Source: Babylonia areolata
Lineage: Eukaryota; Mollusca; Gastropoda; Neogastropoda; Buccinidae
Direction: 5' to 3'
DNA: 64,000 bases
Assembly: GCF_041734735.1 (NCBI RefSeq)
Contig: NC_134883.1
Coordinates: 19,515,247-19,579,246 of the forward strand
The notes beneath the pieces were generated by a model. It saw nothing but the letters and a program-made list of their open reading frames with translations, did not search any database and was not told where the DNA came from. The translations under genes and the position numbers were made by a program. Shown piece by piece: positions 1 through 11,619 of this stretch (positions are counted from its first letter, which is position 1; each line of letters opens with the position of its first letter).

Positions 1-2350
1 ACATCCGACAAGAACTGAATGCTAGCCCACCAGAGGACCGATTTAATGATTTTAAAGGAAATTTAATGACATGTTTTAGACCTGTCTCTGGAAAAGCTGT
101 AAGAGATTTTATTCTTAAATCTCCAAGTAAGAACTGTGACCTTGATCCATTGCCCACTAACCTTTTGAAATTATGTCTTGATGACTTTCCCTCCTTGATC
201 ACCAGAATTATTAATCATTCTCTAGAGTCAGGCATTGTTGATGATTGTCTTAAATTGGCCATTGTCACCCCTCTTTTGAAAAAGCACAATTTGGACACAA
301 ATCAGCTAAAGAACTATAGACCTGTCTCTAATCTTTCTTTCATTTCTAAAATCACTGAAAAAGTTGTGTTACATCAGCTCCAGGAGCACCTTAATGAAAA
401 CGGCCTGCTTGAAACTTGTCAGTCAGCTTATCGGAAAAGCCATAGCACAGAAACAGCCCTTCTTTCGGTCACAGATAGTCTCCTCTCGAACACAGACAAA
501 AGACTTACATCTGTAGTGGCATTTTTAGATCTGTCAGCGGCATTTGATACAATTGACCACCAAATTCTTATCAATCGTCTTAGCACTACCTTTGGCATTA
601 AATCTACTGCTTTAAAATGGTTTTCTTCATATCTTTCAAATCGTCAACTCAAGGTTAAAGTAAAACATAGCACCTCTAAAGTCATTCCTCTTGTGTTTGG
701 TGTCCCTCAGGGATCAGTCTTAGGGCCTATCTTGTTCACTTTGTACACTCAGCCTTTGTCTGACATCTTCAAAAGGCACTCATTTGATTACCATAAATAT
801 GCAGATGACACAGAATTACAAAAAGCCGCTCCACTATCTGATTTTAAAACTGTCATTACTGAATTGGAAGCTTGTGTGGCTGATGTAAAAACATGGATGG
901 ACAAAAACAAGCTAAAGCTCAATGAAGACAAAACTGAACTCTTAGCCGTTGGAGACCTAACTCGTCTTAAGGCAGCAGAAAAGGACCCAGTTACGTTTGG
1001 CCCTGCTTCAGTAGCATTTCAAACACCAGCCAAATACCTGGGTGTATATCTCGATCAAACCTTGACTATGAACGACCAAATTTCATTTTTGTGCCGCTCA
1101 TGCAATTTTCATCTCCGAAGGCTAGCCTCAGTCAGACCCTACTTAACAGAGAAAAATATGGCTCAGTTGGTTTCCTCTTTTGTCCTGTCCAGACTGGATT
1201 ACTGCAATTCCACTCTTGCGGGTTTACCATCTTCCTCCATCAACAGATTACAGAAAATTCAGAACAATGCTGCACGACTGGTTCTCACCAAAAAGAAATC
1301 TGATCATGTTACACTTCTGCTGAATCGATTACACTGGCTTCCGATTGAATCCCGCATTCACTATAAGTTAGCAACACTCGCCTTCAAACATTTTGACAAG
1401 TCTCTTCCATTGTATCTCTCCTCTGTATTGGAAACATATGAACCGCACAGAACATTAAGATCCAGTTCTGAAAAGCTGCTTAAAGTTCCAAGGACTAATC
1501 TCAAATGTGCTGGAAATAGGTCTTTCAGAGCTCAGGTCCCCCAAGTGTGGAACTCTCTACCTTCATCTCTTAGAAATGCCTCTGATCTACATTCCTTTAA
1601 GTCAGATCTGAAAACTTACCTTTTCCGTAAGCATCTTTGTTCTGGGCGGAACGGTTAAGCCAAGGTATGCCTGTTAACAAGTATCTTTGTACTAGCATTT
1701 TTGTAGTCCTGTTTTAATGCACTGTGTATTTTATGTAGTTTTGGTCTTAGATGTGATAGCATTTTTTCTAGTCTGGTTATTTTTAATGGGCGTGTGTGTG
1801 CGTGTGTGCGTGCGTGCGTGCGTGCGTGCATGTGTTTGTGAGGGCACAGTGCTCTGGTACGCGTGTGTACGTGTGTAGGCATGTTAGTATGTCCGAACAG
1901 AATTCTATGTTAGAAAATAAGAAATATCTTAATGCTCATGCAATTTTGTTTATAGTGCAGTTAATATTTAATGTCTGCTTGTGTGTGTCTGTGTGCGTGT
2001 GTGAATGTGTCTGTAAGGGAGGGACATCTATATCTATCTATCTATCTATGTGTGTGTGTGTGTGTGTGCGCGCGCGCGCGTGTGTGTGTGTGTGCTTGTG
2101 GGTGTGTGTGTTCTATAAAATGCATCTTGTTTCAGTTAATCTAAGTCTTATTTACTTCATAGCTTTTATAATCTGATTCATCTCAAGTGCTTTTTCATTC
2201 ATATGTACACACTGGATATTTTCCATCGTCAGATAGCGGTTGATGTGTTTTTTAAGGCATGTTTATAGTAAACTGGATGATGTAAGGCGCTTTGAGCAGC
2301 ATTGGTGCTGGATATCGCGCCATAGAAAAACTATGTTATTATTTTTATTA
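1..2350 (+). mobile_element. CR1/L2-type non-LTR retrotransposon (LINE), 3' part
   Basis: The element enters the window already inside its reverse transcriptase frame, so the 5' UTR and endonuclease lie outside. After the coding region (stop near 1658) comes a 3' UTR containing GT-rich microsatellites (about 1790-2110), then a tail at about 2280-2350 that reads as a GCGCTTTGAGCAGC-type stem followed by a short TTA/ATT run, the usual ending of CR1/L2 LINEs. The family is inferred from the protein and this tail. A MITE lies directly downstream of the tail. Confidence 0.85.
3..1658 (+). CDS. LINE reverse transcriptase ORF2 (C-terminal ~551 aa, 5' end outside window)
   Basis: An uninterrupted frame runs from the window edge to a TAA, 551 codons. 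It encodes the reverse transcriptase and C-terminal region of a CR1/L2-like ORF2, which would prime reverse transcription at a genomic nick. Visible motifs in order: NYRPVSNLSF (RT finger region), STETALL, FLDLSAAFDTIDH (motif A, catalytic Asp), GVPQGSVLGPILF (motif B), YADDTEL (motif C, catalytic Asp pair), LKLNEDKTELL, then the C-terminal HWLPI and VWNSLPSSLR motifs typical of CR1/L2. The first ATG in the window (66) is internal, as the frame is open upstream of it. Absence of stops or frameshifts suggests a recent copy. The endonuclease domain cannot be assessed here. Confidence 0.85.
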   Translation: MRQELNASPPEDRFNDFKGNLMTCFRPVSGKAVRDFILKSPSKNCDLDPLPTNLLKLCLDDFPSLITRIINHSLESGIVDDCLKLAIVTPLLKKHNLDTNQLKNYRPVSNLSFISKITEKVVLHQLQEHLNENGLLETCQSAYRKSHSTETALLSVTDSLLSNTDKRLTSVVAFLDLSAAFDTIDHQILINRLSTTFGIKSTALKWFSSYLSNRQLKVKVKHSTSKVIPLVFGVPQGSVLGPILFTLYTQPLSDIFKRHSFDYHKYADDTELQKAAPLSDFKTVITELEACVADVKTWMDKNKLKLNEDKTELLAVGDLTRLKAAEKDPVTFGPASVAFQTPAKYLGVYLDQTLTMNDQISFLCRSCNFHLRRLASVRPYLTEKNMAQLVSSFVLSRLDYCNSTLAGLPSSSINRLQKIQNNAARLVLTKKKSDHVTLLLNRLHWLPIESRIHYKLATLAFKHFDKSLPLYLSSVLETYEPHRTLRSSSEKLLKVPRTNLKCAGNRSFRAQVPQVWNSLPSSLRNASDLHSFKSDLKTYLFRKHLCSGRNG

Positions 2351-2360
2351 TTATTATTAA

Positions 2361-2622
2361 AGTCCTATTGAATTTTTAGCGTCCAAAATTCAAGAATCTA
2401 CTTTACTGGCAATTTTTGTGCATGTATGAAACGATATTTTCCATTAGTAAATGTTGCACATCCATTTTCAACTTTTATTTTGTACGTTATTTTACTCAAT
2501 TTTGATGCCGATTCAGTCACTAAACTGACGTGCCAGCATCTTGCTTTTTTCGCTTTTGGTCCCACAAACCATGAAAATGTAATCAATAGGTGCAATAATT
2601 TTGGACGCTAAAATAGGACTAA
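2361..2622. mobile_element. MITE with ~25-bp terminal inverted repeats
   Basis: The left end (AGTCCTATT... TTTAGCGTCCAAAATT) is the inverse of the right end (AATTTTGGACGCTAAAATAGGACT region, 2596-2622), apart from about 6 extra bases in the left arm. The 260-bp interior has no convincing coding content. It is a non-autonomous DNA transposon by structure; superfamily is not assigned because a clean target-site duplication is not visible. It sits immediately after the LINE tail. Confidence 0.6.
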
Positions 2623-2639
2623 TCCGTTGCTTCATTTTT

Positions 2640-4141
2640 ATCCCGACGTGGCAGTTCAGTTCCCCAAACGCATGAGCATCTGTCTCTCTCCCTCTCTGCG
2701 TGTGGGTGTGTGCTTTTACCTAGTCCCCACAACGTGCACTCAACACACACACCCTAACATGACTACACGTGTGTTTCAGTCGGCAGGTACGGCATCGGGT
2801 CCTTCAAGACAGTGCTGGGTGTGGGCAACGCGCCCAGAACGTAGACGTCTCCACTTCACCTGAACCATTCTCCGCCTCTCCAGTCCTGTTTCCCTGGACC
2901 GTGACGAAAGGGAAAGAAGTTACGTGGCTTGACTGTGACCACGTAGCTTGACTGTTTGACCACGTGACTTGGGTATAAACCCCACTTTACTCCAGTGCCC
3001 ATGAAGAAGAAAATTTGTTCAAAATTCCATTCCCAGTGTTACTCATCTATGTAGGCTAAAAAAATTCATTTTGGGGAAAAACATTTGAAACAGAAATTCA
3101 ACTGGAAACGTGCCTTTAAAAACGTTTGCTCTATTAACTCGTTTGATGGATGACTGCACGAAAGGCTTACATCGGGGTTTTGTTGTTTTCTGACGGTAGG
3201 CTTTTTCTTTGGTGCCTCCTTAACATACTATGCTGTATTGTACGTTGTCTCATTTCCGAAACAAATTTACATTGTCAGAAAAAATAACAAGTCCAACGTA
3301 AAATAAAATCAACCTACGATATTAGACCCCTCATCTTTTTGATCCACCTGTACCGATCTGTCAAAAGGATCCAGAAAAAAACAAACAGTACGTTCTTTCC
3401 TGTTCATTTTTCACGTTGTGTTTCTTCCATCATCGTCAGTCAGGTTCGGGAGGTAGTTTTGTTTCAGTCTCTCATTTTTCATGAGGAAGGTACTGGGACT
3501 TTTTTCGTTTCCGTTTTTATTTTGGCATTGACTTTTTTTCCCAATGGGATCCATTCTGCAACTACTGTATGTCGAGATTTTGTACTGTTTGGCTGGTGAT
3601 GATAAGTAGATAAAATAAATATATCAAAATTGAATATCCGTGATTTCTGTAGGCTGACCAGTGTCGATGTGAGACGTCAGTAGCTAGCACCTCCTTTCTT
3701 CATGATCTCAAGTCAGTCAAGTGTTGCTGGACATCAAGTGTCCCTCACAGGGTCGCGTCTTGCCGATTCAGTATTAAGTAGTGTGTACATAATTATTATC
3801 TGAGAGAGTGGAGGGAGGAGGGGGTAACATGAAGGGGGGAGGGAGGGGAGAGTGCCAACACTGTGGATGATGTGTGTGATTCACTGTGTTCCCTTCCACC
3901 AGCAGTGCCCAACACAGCATCACCAACTCAGGTGTGTATCATGAAGGACTCAAGTCACACATCTTTCAACACACAGCTTTTTTGTGTGTGTTAAAGAAGT
4001 AGTAGTGGCCATTTGATCAGAAAACACAGGCACCGTCACTTAACTGCTTGGGTGTAGCATTTTGTATGTAAAAATAAAGATAGGACTGATTTGTGTCTTC
4101 ATTTGTGATGTGCAAAATAAAATAGTATTTAAACCAGCTGA

Positions 4142-4191
<50 letters not shown>

Positions 4192-4800
4192 GGAAGGGGG
4201 AGGGGCATTAAAAAAATCTTACAAACTTTTTATTTTGGTAAATCCATGTTGAAATGTCAGAACAAACAATCTGAAGCTCTCAGCTGCTTGGCTGAGGTGT
4301 ATTGAGGGAGGGGGTACAAAGAGAAACACATACAGGGTTCAGGGGTCAGGGCTGGGGGATTCAGCAAGCATGTGTTGAAAAAAGAAAGATACTGTCTTAA
4401 AGCACCTATCAATGGTTCTTGTAGACAAGAATCCATTTTCATGCAACCCTTCCTTCACACCTTCCATACTAAAAAAAAAAAAAAAGAAAAGAAAAGTAAA
4501 AGGAAGGTTATAAATGACGACCAAAAAAGTCAAGACTGGGAGATGAAATCTTTAATACTAATTCATAAATATGGCAAAAAATGACGTGAATCTCTTTTAA
4601 TGGCTAATAAGGAAAATGACTTTCATATATATGAGCAATTGCATACAACAATGTGTGTCAATGAATATCAATGCAAACACACACACACACATACACGTGC
4701 ACGCACGTACATCACTCTTTAATCAAGACAAAAACCATGGACAAAAAACAAAACTTCAAGCATTCTTTCTTCTCAAAAGTATGAGAACATTTCAAGCATC
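2640..4800. other. Gene-free stretch
   Basis: No exon with supported splice sites or protein similarity is seen. It holds three short copies of a GACCACGTGACTTG-like motif (about 2920-2970), a GT microsatellite at 4141-4189, a poly-A/AAG run near 4470-4500, and otherwise AT-rich unique-looking sequence. Confidence 0.5.
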
Positions 4801-4807
4801 ATGAACT

Positions 4808-5640
4808 GATGAAAAACATACATTGTGAACTGATGAAAATCTTTCTGAACTGGTATAAAAAGAATCAATGTGAACTGATGAAAATTTTTCTGAACTGGTA
4901 TAAAAAGAACGATTGTGAACTGGTGAAAATCTTTCTGAACTGGTATAAAAAGAAACACTGTGAACTGGTGAAAATCTTTCTGAACTGGTATAAAAAGAAA
5001 CATTGTGAACTGATGAAAATCTTTCCGAACTGGTAAAAAAAGAACCATTGTGAACCGTCGAAAATCTTTCTGAACTGTTATAAAAAGAACTATTGTGAAC
5101 TGGTGAAAATCATTCTGAACTGGTAAAAAAAAAAAAAAAAAAACCATTTTGAACTGGTTAAATTTTTTTCTGAATTGGTATAAAAATAACCATTGTGAAC
5201 TTGTGAAAATCTTTCTGAACTGGTATAAAAAAAAAAAAAGAACCATTGTGAACTGATGAAAAATCTTTCTGAACTGGAAAAAAAGAACCATTGTGAATTG
5301 ATGACAATCTTTCTGAACTGGAAAAAAGAACCATTGTGAACTGACGAAAAATCTTTCTGAACTGGTAAAAAAATAACCATTGTGAACTTGTGAAAATCTT
5401 TCTGAACTGGTATAAAAAAAAATTTAAAAAAAGAACCATTGTGAACTGATGAAAAATCTTTCTGAAGTGGAAAAAAAGAACCATTGTGAACTGATGACAA
5501 TCTTTCTGAACTGGAAAAAAGAACCATTGTGAACTGACGAAAAATCTTTCTGAACTGGTATTGAACTGATGAAAATCTTTCTGAGCTGCTATAAAAAGAA
5601 CCACTGTGAACTGATGAAAATCTTTCTGAACTGACCAAAA
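4808..5640. repeat. 45-bp minisatellite, ~18 copies
   Basis: The unit begins GAACTGATGAAAATCTTTCT and continues with GAACTGGTATAAAAAGAACC and ATTGT. Copies vary mainly in the length of the A-run. The 45-bp period is a multiple of three, which opens spurious frames on both strands. Confidence 0.9.
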
Positions 5641-5739
5641 AAAACCAACAAAAAAACAAATCAAAGACAGAAATGGGGAAATGACCCACATCAGACTCCA
5701 ACAAATAAACAATGCCCAACATTAGGGAAAAATAGAAAA

Positions 5740-6060
5740 TATGAAACAATCAGAAAAGAAAAGAGAAGAGGAGATAGGTCTTCAATGTTCATGTCTAACA
5801 CCAGCTGAATCAAACACAGGGATTATGGAACAGAAAAACAGTGCAAACCCTGTAACAGGACATTTCCAGTTCACCACCGCTGTGACCTTGACCCTAACTT
5901 TGATCTTGGGAAGTATTTTTGTTTCAGCCATCATCTTGGACTGTACCAAGTTTCAAGAAAATTGAATGAACAGATGTAACACATGAAATTGTTTCCTTTT
6001 AGCCAAATAACCTTGACCTTTATCCTCTCATCCTGCTTATCATAACATCACAAATGGTAT
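5740..6060. repeat. Probable dispersed repeat with TGACCTTGACC motifs
   Basis: Contains GTGACCTTGACCCTAAC and CCTTGACCTTTATCC blocks, and CCAAGTTTCAAGAAAATTGA, which resemble a short dispersed repeat common in marine invertebrate DNA. A related AAAGGTCAAGGTCA block occurs near 59743. No coding signal. Confidence 0.35.
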
Positions 6061-6132
6061 GACTGGAAGGGCCTTATTCATATCTACCGTTCTATAAAGT
6101 TAGGTTTTCATACCACTTGTGGTTGTCTAAAT

Positions 6133-6175
<43 letters not shown>

Positions 6176-6344
6176 TAAACTGAGACAGGTGATTACACAG
6201 ACATGTTATCTAACGACCTGTGTGGAAAACGTGCTTGCACATTGATACAGTGCAGCAAAAATGGTCCGAATGGAGTTAGGAGCCAATGTATGACAATGTG
6301 ACAGAAACAGAACACAGTGTGACTCCTGACTACTGCCACTGCTT

Positions 6345-6570
6345 CCAGTCACACCTGTATTGCTGCGCACCCACCTAGACCCCACACACCTATTGACATG
6401 ACTTGGGGAACCACCCTCCTCCCTTCTCACCACTCACACCCCATTCACATTTCACCAGTCACACCTGTACTGCTGCGCATCACCTAGACCCCACACACCT
6501 GTGTTGACATGGCTTGGGGAACCACCCTCCTCCCTTCTGACCCCTCACATCCCATTCACATTCCAACAGT
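6345..6570. repeat. Tandem duplication, unit ~115 bp, 2 copies
   Basis: Two adjacent copies share CACCTAGACCCCACACACCT followed by a GACATG...TTGGGGAACCACCCTCC block and a shared CCATTCACATT end. Copy 1 covers about 6345-6455 and copy 2 about 6460-6570. Confidence 0.75.
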
Positions 6571-6784
6571 CAGACCAGTTCAAACAAACACTCCACACAA
6601 CATTGTACAAAATGCATACACAAGCTCCTCTTTGATGTCACACTCATGTCACATGGGACACATGTTAATTACATGTACCAAATGACACAGTGACTGACAG
6701 GAAAACAGCTAATATTAGTAAATGTGTCTATAAAATACTTTCAAAATCAATATCAACACAAATACACACAAATTCCAGCATACA

Positions 6785-7450
6785 TATGAACACACACACA
6801 CACACACACACACTCACAGACACATGCCAACATACAGTACACATGTACACAGACACACACACATAACACACACATGCCAACATACAGTACACATGTACAC
6901 AGACACACACACATAACAAACACAGGCCAACATACAGTACACATGTACACAGACACACACACATAACAGCAAGGCAAAGGGCTGAAGGAGAAAGAACAGT
7001 CACCTCTGACTAGATGTCACAGGACTGAAGTAGATGTCACAGGACTGAAGGAGAAAGAATGGTGACCTCTGACCAGATGTCACAGGGCTGAAGGAGAAAG
7101 AACAGTCACCTCTGACTAGATGTCACAGGACTGAAGGAGATGTCACAGGATTGAAGGAGAAAGAACGGTGACCTCTGACTAGATGTCACAGGACTGAAGG
7201 AGAAAGAACGGTGACCTCTGACTAGATGTCACAGGACTGAAGATGTCACAGGACTGAACAAGATGTCACAGGACTGAAGGAGAAAGAACGGTGACCTCTG
7301 ACTAGATGTCACAGGACTGAAGGAGATGTCACAGGACTGAAGGAGAAAGAACGGTGACCTCTGACTAGATGTCACAGGACTGAAGGAGAAAGAACGGTGA
7401 CCTCTGACTAGATGTCACAGGACTGAAGGAGAAAGAACAATTACCTCAGT
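6785..7450. repeat. Two adjacent minisatellites (~56 bp and 43 bp units)
   Basis: At 6830-6970 a unit with CATGCCAACATACAGTACAC plus ATGTACACAGACACACACAC is present about three times. From 6980 to 7450 a 43-bp unit, GTGACCTCTGACTAGATGTC plus ACAGGACTGAAGGAGAAAGA, recurs about nine times, with some copies carrying an internal duplication of the ATGTCACAGGACTGAAGG part. Confidence 0.85.
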
Positions 7451-7592
7451 CCAGACATCACCAATCTTCCAGGTCGGTACGCCCTCAGCAACTTTTCTTG
7501 GCACAGTGGCTGAACACATGTACTTCATGGTCACCAGTGCAGGCAAGAGAGACAGGAGGAGAAGAAATGAGATACAGGATGAATAATTACTA

Positions 7593-7850
7593 TCAATGTA
7601 ACCAGCGCCAACCAGTAACTGTTACAACTCAGCGCCAGTCAGTAACTGTTACAACCCAGCGCCAGTCATTAACTGTTGTAACTCAGCGCCAGTCATTAAC
7701 TGTTATAACTCCGCGCCAGTCATTAACTGTTACAACCCAGTGCCAGTCATTAACTGTTATAACTCAGCGCCAGTCAGTAACTGTTATAACCCAGCGCCAA
7801 CCAGTAACTGTTACAACTCAGCACCAGTCAGTAACTGCTAAAAACCAATC
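7593..7850. repeat. 27-bp minisatellite, ~9 copies
   Basis: The unit is CAGCGCCAGTCAGTAACTGT plus TACAACC. The period is divisible by three, so one frame stays open through the array; it is not a gene. Confidence 0.9.
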
Positions 7851-7867
7851 CAAACAGAAAGAAGGGA

Positions 7868-9120
7868 TAGTACAGTATAACACAAGCAGTAGTACAGTAC
7901 AACACAAAGTAGTAAGTACAACATAAAGTAGTACACTACAACACAAGCAGTAGTACAGCACACAAAGTAGTACAATTCAACACAAGCAGTAGTACAGCTC
8001 ACAAAGTAGTACAGTACAACACAAGCAGTAGTACAGCACAACACAAAGTAGTACAGCACAACACAAAGTAGTACAGTACAACACAAAGTAGTACAGTACA
8101 ACACAAGCAGTAGTGCAGTACAACACAAAGTAGTGCAGTACAACACAAGCAGCAGTGCAGTACAACACAAAGTAGTGCAGTACAACACAAAGTAGTGCAG
8201 TACAACACAAGCAGTAGTACAGCACAACACAAAGTAGTAAGTACAACATAAAGTAGTACAGTACAACACAAGCAGTAGTACAGCACACAAAGTAGTACAA
8301 TTCAACACAAGCAGTAGTACAGCTCACAAAGTAGTACAGTACAACACAAAGTAGTACAGTACAACACAAGCAGTAGTACAGCACAACACAAAGTAGTACA
8401 GCACAACACAAAGTAGAACAGTACAACACAAAGTAGTACAGTACAACACAAGCAGCAGTGCAGTACAACACAAAGTAGTGCAGTACAACACAAGCAGCAG
8501 TGCAGTACAACACAAAGTAGTGCAGTACAACACAAGCAGCAGTGCAGTACAACACAAAGTAGTACAGTACAACACAAGCAGCAGTGCAGCACAACACAAA
8601 GTAGTACAGTACAACACAAGCAGTAGTGCAGCACACAAAGTAGTGCAGTACAACACAAGCAGCAGTGCAGTACAACACAAAGTAGTACAGTACAACACAA
8701 ACACAAAGTAGTGCAGCACAACACAAAGTAGTACAGTACAACACAAAGTAGTACAGTACAACACAAGCAGCAGTGCAGCACAACACAAAGTAGTACAGCA
8801 CAACACAAAGTAGAACAGTACAACACAAAGTAGTACAGTACAACACAAAGTAGTGCAGTGCAACACAAGCAGTAGTACAGCACAACACAAAGTAGAACAG
8901 TACAACACAAAGTAGTACAGTACAACACAAGCAGCAGTGCAGTACAACACAAAGTAGTGCAGTACAACACAAGCAGCAGTGCAGTACAACACAAAGTAGT
9001 ACAGTACAACACAAACACAAAGTAGTGCAGTACAACACAAAGTAGTACAGTACAACACAAGCAGTAGTGCAGCACAACACAAAGTAGTGCAGTACAACAC
9101 AAGCAGCAGTGCAGTATACA
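7868..9120. repeat. 20-22-bp minisatellite array, ~1.25 kb
   Basis: Interleaved units of the forms GTAGTACAGTACAACACAAA and GCAGTAGTACAGCACAACAC are arranged in a higher-order pattern. The array is stop-poor on the minus strand in all three frames, which explains several long spurious frames there. Confidence 0.92.
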
Positions 9121-9237
9121 AACACTTCAGCACAACTTGCAGTCCTTCATTTCCTCCTCCAGTCAGAATCAGTTGCCATCGGTTCAACAGCAGTCCCACC
9201 ATTCAGCCACCACTCTGTCACTGTCCATCAGGACAAA

Positions 9238-9478
9238 CACCTGCTGACACAAGGTGTGACCAACATCCACTGTCTCCACACCTTTACACTAAACACCTGC
9301 TGACACAAGGTGTGACCAACATCCACTGTCTCCACACCTTTATACTAAACACCTGTTGACACGAGGTGTGACCAACATCCACTGTCTACATACCTTTATA
9401 CTAAACACCTGTTGACACAAGGTGTGACCAATATCCACTGTCTCCACACCTTTACACTAAACACCTGTCTCCTCAAAC
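9238..9478. repeat. 56-bp minisatellite, 4 copies
   Basis: The unit starts CACCTGCTGACACAAGGTGT and continues GACCAACATCCACTGTCTCC. ACACCTGCTGACACAAGGTGT inside each unit can form a small hairpin (ACACCT/AGGTGT). Confidence 0.85.
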
Positions 9479-9788
9479 ACAAAGTCACTTACTCACCTGA
9501 TATGTTCATCATCAAATAACAAAAATAAACAGTATCATCATGTAACAAAGTTGTTGGGGTTTTCCACAGGACGGCACAAAACACAGTCCAATCAACCTAA
9601 AGTCTTTCTATCACTACTTCCTTTGGTTATGGCAACAAAAGAAAAACAGTGTCAGGAGCATTGGTAACAAAAAAGATGAACAATATGTAGGACACACAGC
9701 AGTTTACATTCTATTGATCCTAAAACAGAAAGGGCATGGCAGAACCAAGTAGATAACCAGAAAAATATATCTATACATATGTGTGTGT

Positions 9789-9829
<41 letters not shown>

Positions 9830-9834
<5 letters not shown>

Positions 9835-10470
9835 CAAAGCAGTTACTGATGCCCCAAAAAGAAAGGGCATGAAAAATCCAAGTGGATAACCCAAAGAACA
9901 ATCATATCAAGAGTATCATAATAGCAAAGCAGTTATTGACCCCAAAAATGAAAGGGCATGAAAGAACCAAGTAGTAGCTTGAATAATGATCATACCAAGA
10001 GTATCATTAAGAATTAACATACTTTAACAAAGCAATTACTGACCTCCAAATGGAAAGGGCATGAAAGAACCAGTACCTAGCTTGAATAATGATCATACCA
10101 AGAGTATCATTAAGAATTAACATACTTTAACAAAGCAATTACTGACCTCCAAATGGAAAGGGCATGAAAGAACCAGTACCTAGCTTGAAGAATGATCATA
10201 CCAACCAGTACATGGCTTGAATAATGATCATACCAACCAGTACCTAGCTTGAAGAATGATCATACCAACCAGTACATGGCTTGAATAATGATCATACCAA
10301 CCAGTACCTAGCTTGAAGAATGATCATACCAACCAGTACCTAGCTTCAAGAATGATCATACCAACCAGTACATAGCTTGAAGAATGATCATACCAACCAG
10401 TAAATAGCTTGAAAAATGATCATACCAACCAGTACATAGCTTGAAGAATGATCATACCAACAGTATCATT
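9830..10470. repeat. Composite tandem repeat (~105 bp and 32 bp units)
   Basis: Larger units carry AAGGGCATGAAAGAACCAGT and AAGAGTATCATTAAGAATTA (about 9835-10165). From 10165 to 10455 a 32-bp subunit, ACCAGTACCTAGCTTGAAGA plus ATGATCATACCA, is amplified about nine times. Confidence 0.85.
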
Positions 10471-10683
10471 AAGAATTAATGTATATGTAGCAAAGCTGTT
10501 GTAGACCGTCAAAAAGAAACGGCCAGAAAGAAGCAAGTAGATAACCTGAAGAAATGCTCCCCCCTTGAAAATCACAACAAGGAGTTCAAATCGTGGCAAA
10601 ATCTCCAGGAATGCTGACCCACTTACTTGTGCTGCTGCTGTCACGCTTAACAGGTAGTTACGTCTATCTACAATTAACACATA

Positions 10684-10915
10684 TGATGGGTGCAACAGCT
10701 GAATGGTTCAAGTGTTAGACTTTCAATCCAAGGATCCCAGGTTCAATCCCAGTATTTGCACAATTGTGCTGCTTTAAACCCCTTGTATTTGAACTTTGCT
10801 CATCAAATACACACGTTAAACACCCCACAATCCTTATCAATGTTTGATGGGTTATGGAAACAGAAAATCCCCCCACATCAGTGTATTGCTGCTATTTTGG
10901 CAGGGTAAAGACGTA
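10684..10915 (+). mobile_element. tRNA-derived SINE
   Basis: The 5' part looks like a tRNA: an A-box-like GAATGGTTCAAGTGTTAGAC stretch (about 10701-10720) and a near-perfect B box GGTTCAATCCC (10740-10750), the two internal RNA polymerase III promoter elements. The cloverleaf is degenerate, so it is not called as a tRNA gene. A non-tRNA body follows to about 10915. No clear target-site duplication was found. Confidence 0.6.
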
Positions 10916-10984
10916 GCACAGACAGTGCCAACTCTGCAGGAACAGCACACTCCATATTTTGACTGACTTTACCTGGAAACAGTT

Positions 10985-11110
10985 CATAAATAATGATAAA
11001 ACAACAACAATAACAGCAGCAAATGATGATCATGATACTAGTGACACTGATAAACAATAACTACAACAAATGATAATAATAATACAGGTGACACTGATAA
11101 ACAACAACAA
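10985..11110. repeat. Short AAC/AAT-rich duplicated block
   Basis: Two copies of a block containing GTGACACTGATAAACAA and ACAACAAATGAT runs. Confidence 0.6.
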
Positions 11111-11295
11111 CAAGGACAACAAGAGCATATTCCCAACGCCCCACCCCACCAATTAAGTGCCAGCACTGTCAGTAAATGATGAAGACTGGAAGTAAACTCC
11201 TTCACTCAGACATGCATCCATCCAAAACAGCACACAAGGCAATCGTCATAACATTTCATCTGTACAAAATCAGCTTCAGTCAGCAGGATGACTGT

Positions 11296-11617
11296 AAAGA
11301 GACATCAACACTGAGAACAAAGGATGACCAACAGTGTGACACAAAGACATCAACACTGAGAACAAAGGATGACCAACAGTGTGACACAAAGACATCAACA
11401 CTGAGAACAAAGGATGACTAACAGTGTGACACAAAGACATCAACACTGAGAACAAAGGATTACCAACAGTGTGACACAAAGACATCAACACTGAGAACAA
11501 AGGATGACCAACAGTGTGACAAAGAGATCAACACTGAGAACAAAGGATGACCAACAGTGTGACACAAAGACATCAACACTGAGAACAAAGGATGACCAAC
11601 AGTGTGACACAAAGTGC
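11296..11617. repeat. 45-bp minisatellite, ~7 copies
   Basis: The unit is AAAGACATCAACACTGAGAA plus CAAAGGATGACCAACAGTGT plus GACAC. The 45-bp period opens false frames on both strands. Confidence 0.9.
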
Positions 11618-11619
11618 CA

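Noticed and set aside
7838-9202. Minus-strand frames of 266-382 codons resembling Cys/Leu-rich membrane proteins
   Set aside because: All frames of the 20-22-bp array give similar Cys/Leu/Tyr strings; no start context, splice site or similarity.
9835-10470. Long direct repeats as terminal repeats of a retroelement
   Set aside because: The copies are tandem with a gradual change of unit length; no internal coding region lies between them.
10684-10760. tRNA gene
   Set aside because: A and B boxes are present but the acceptor and anticodon stems do not pair well and a longer body follows; SINE is the better call.
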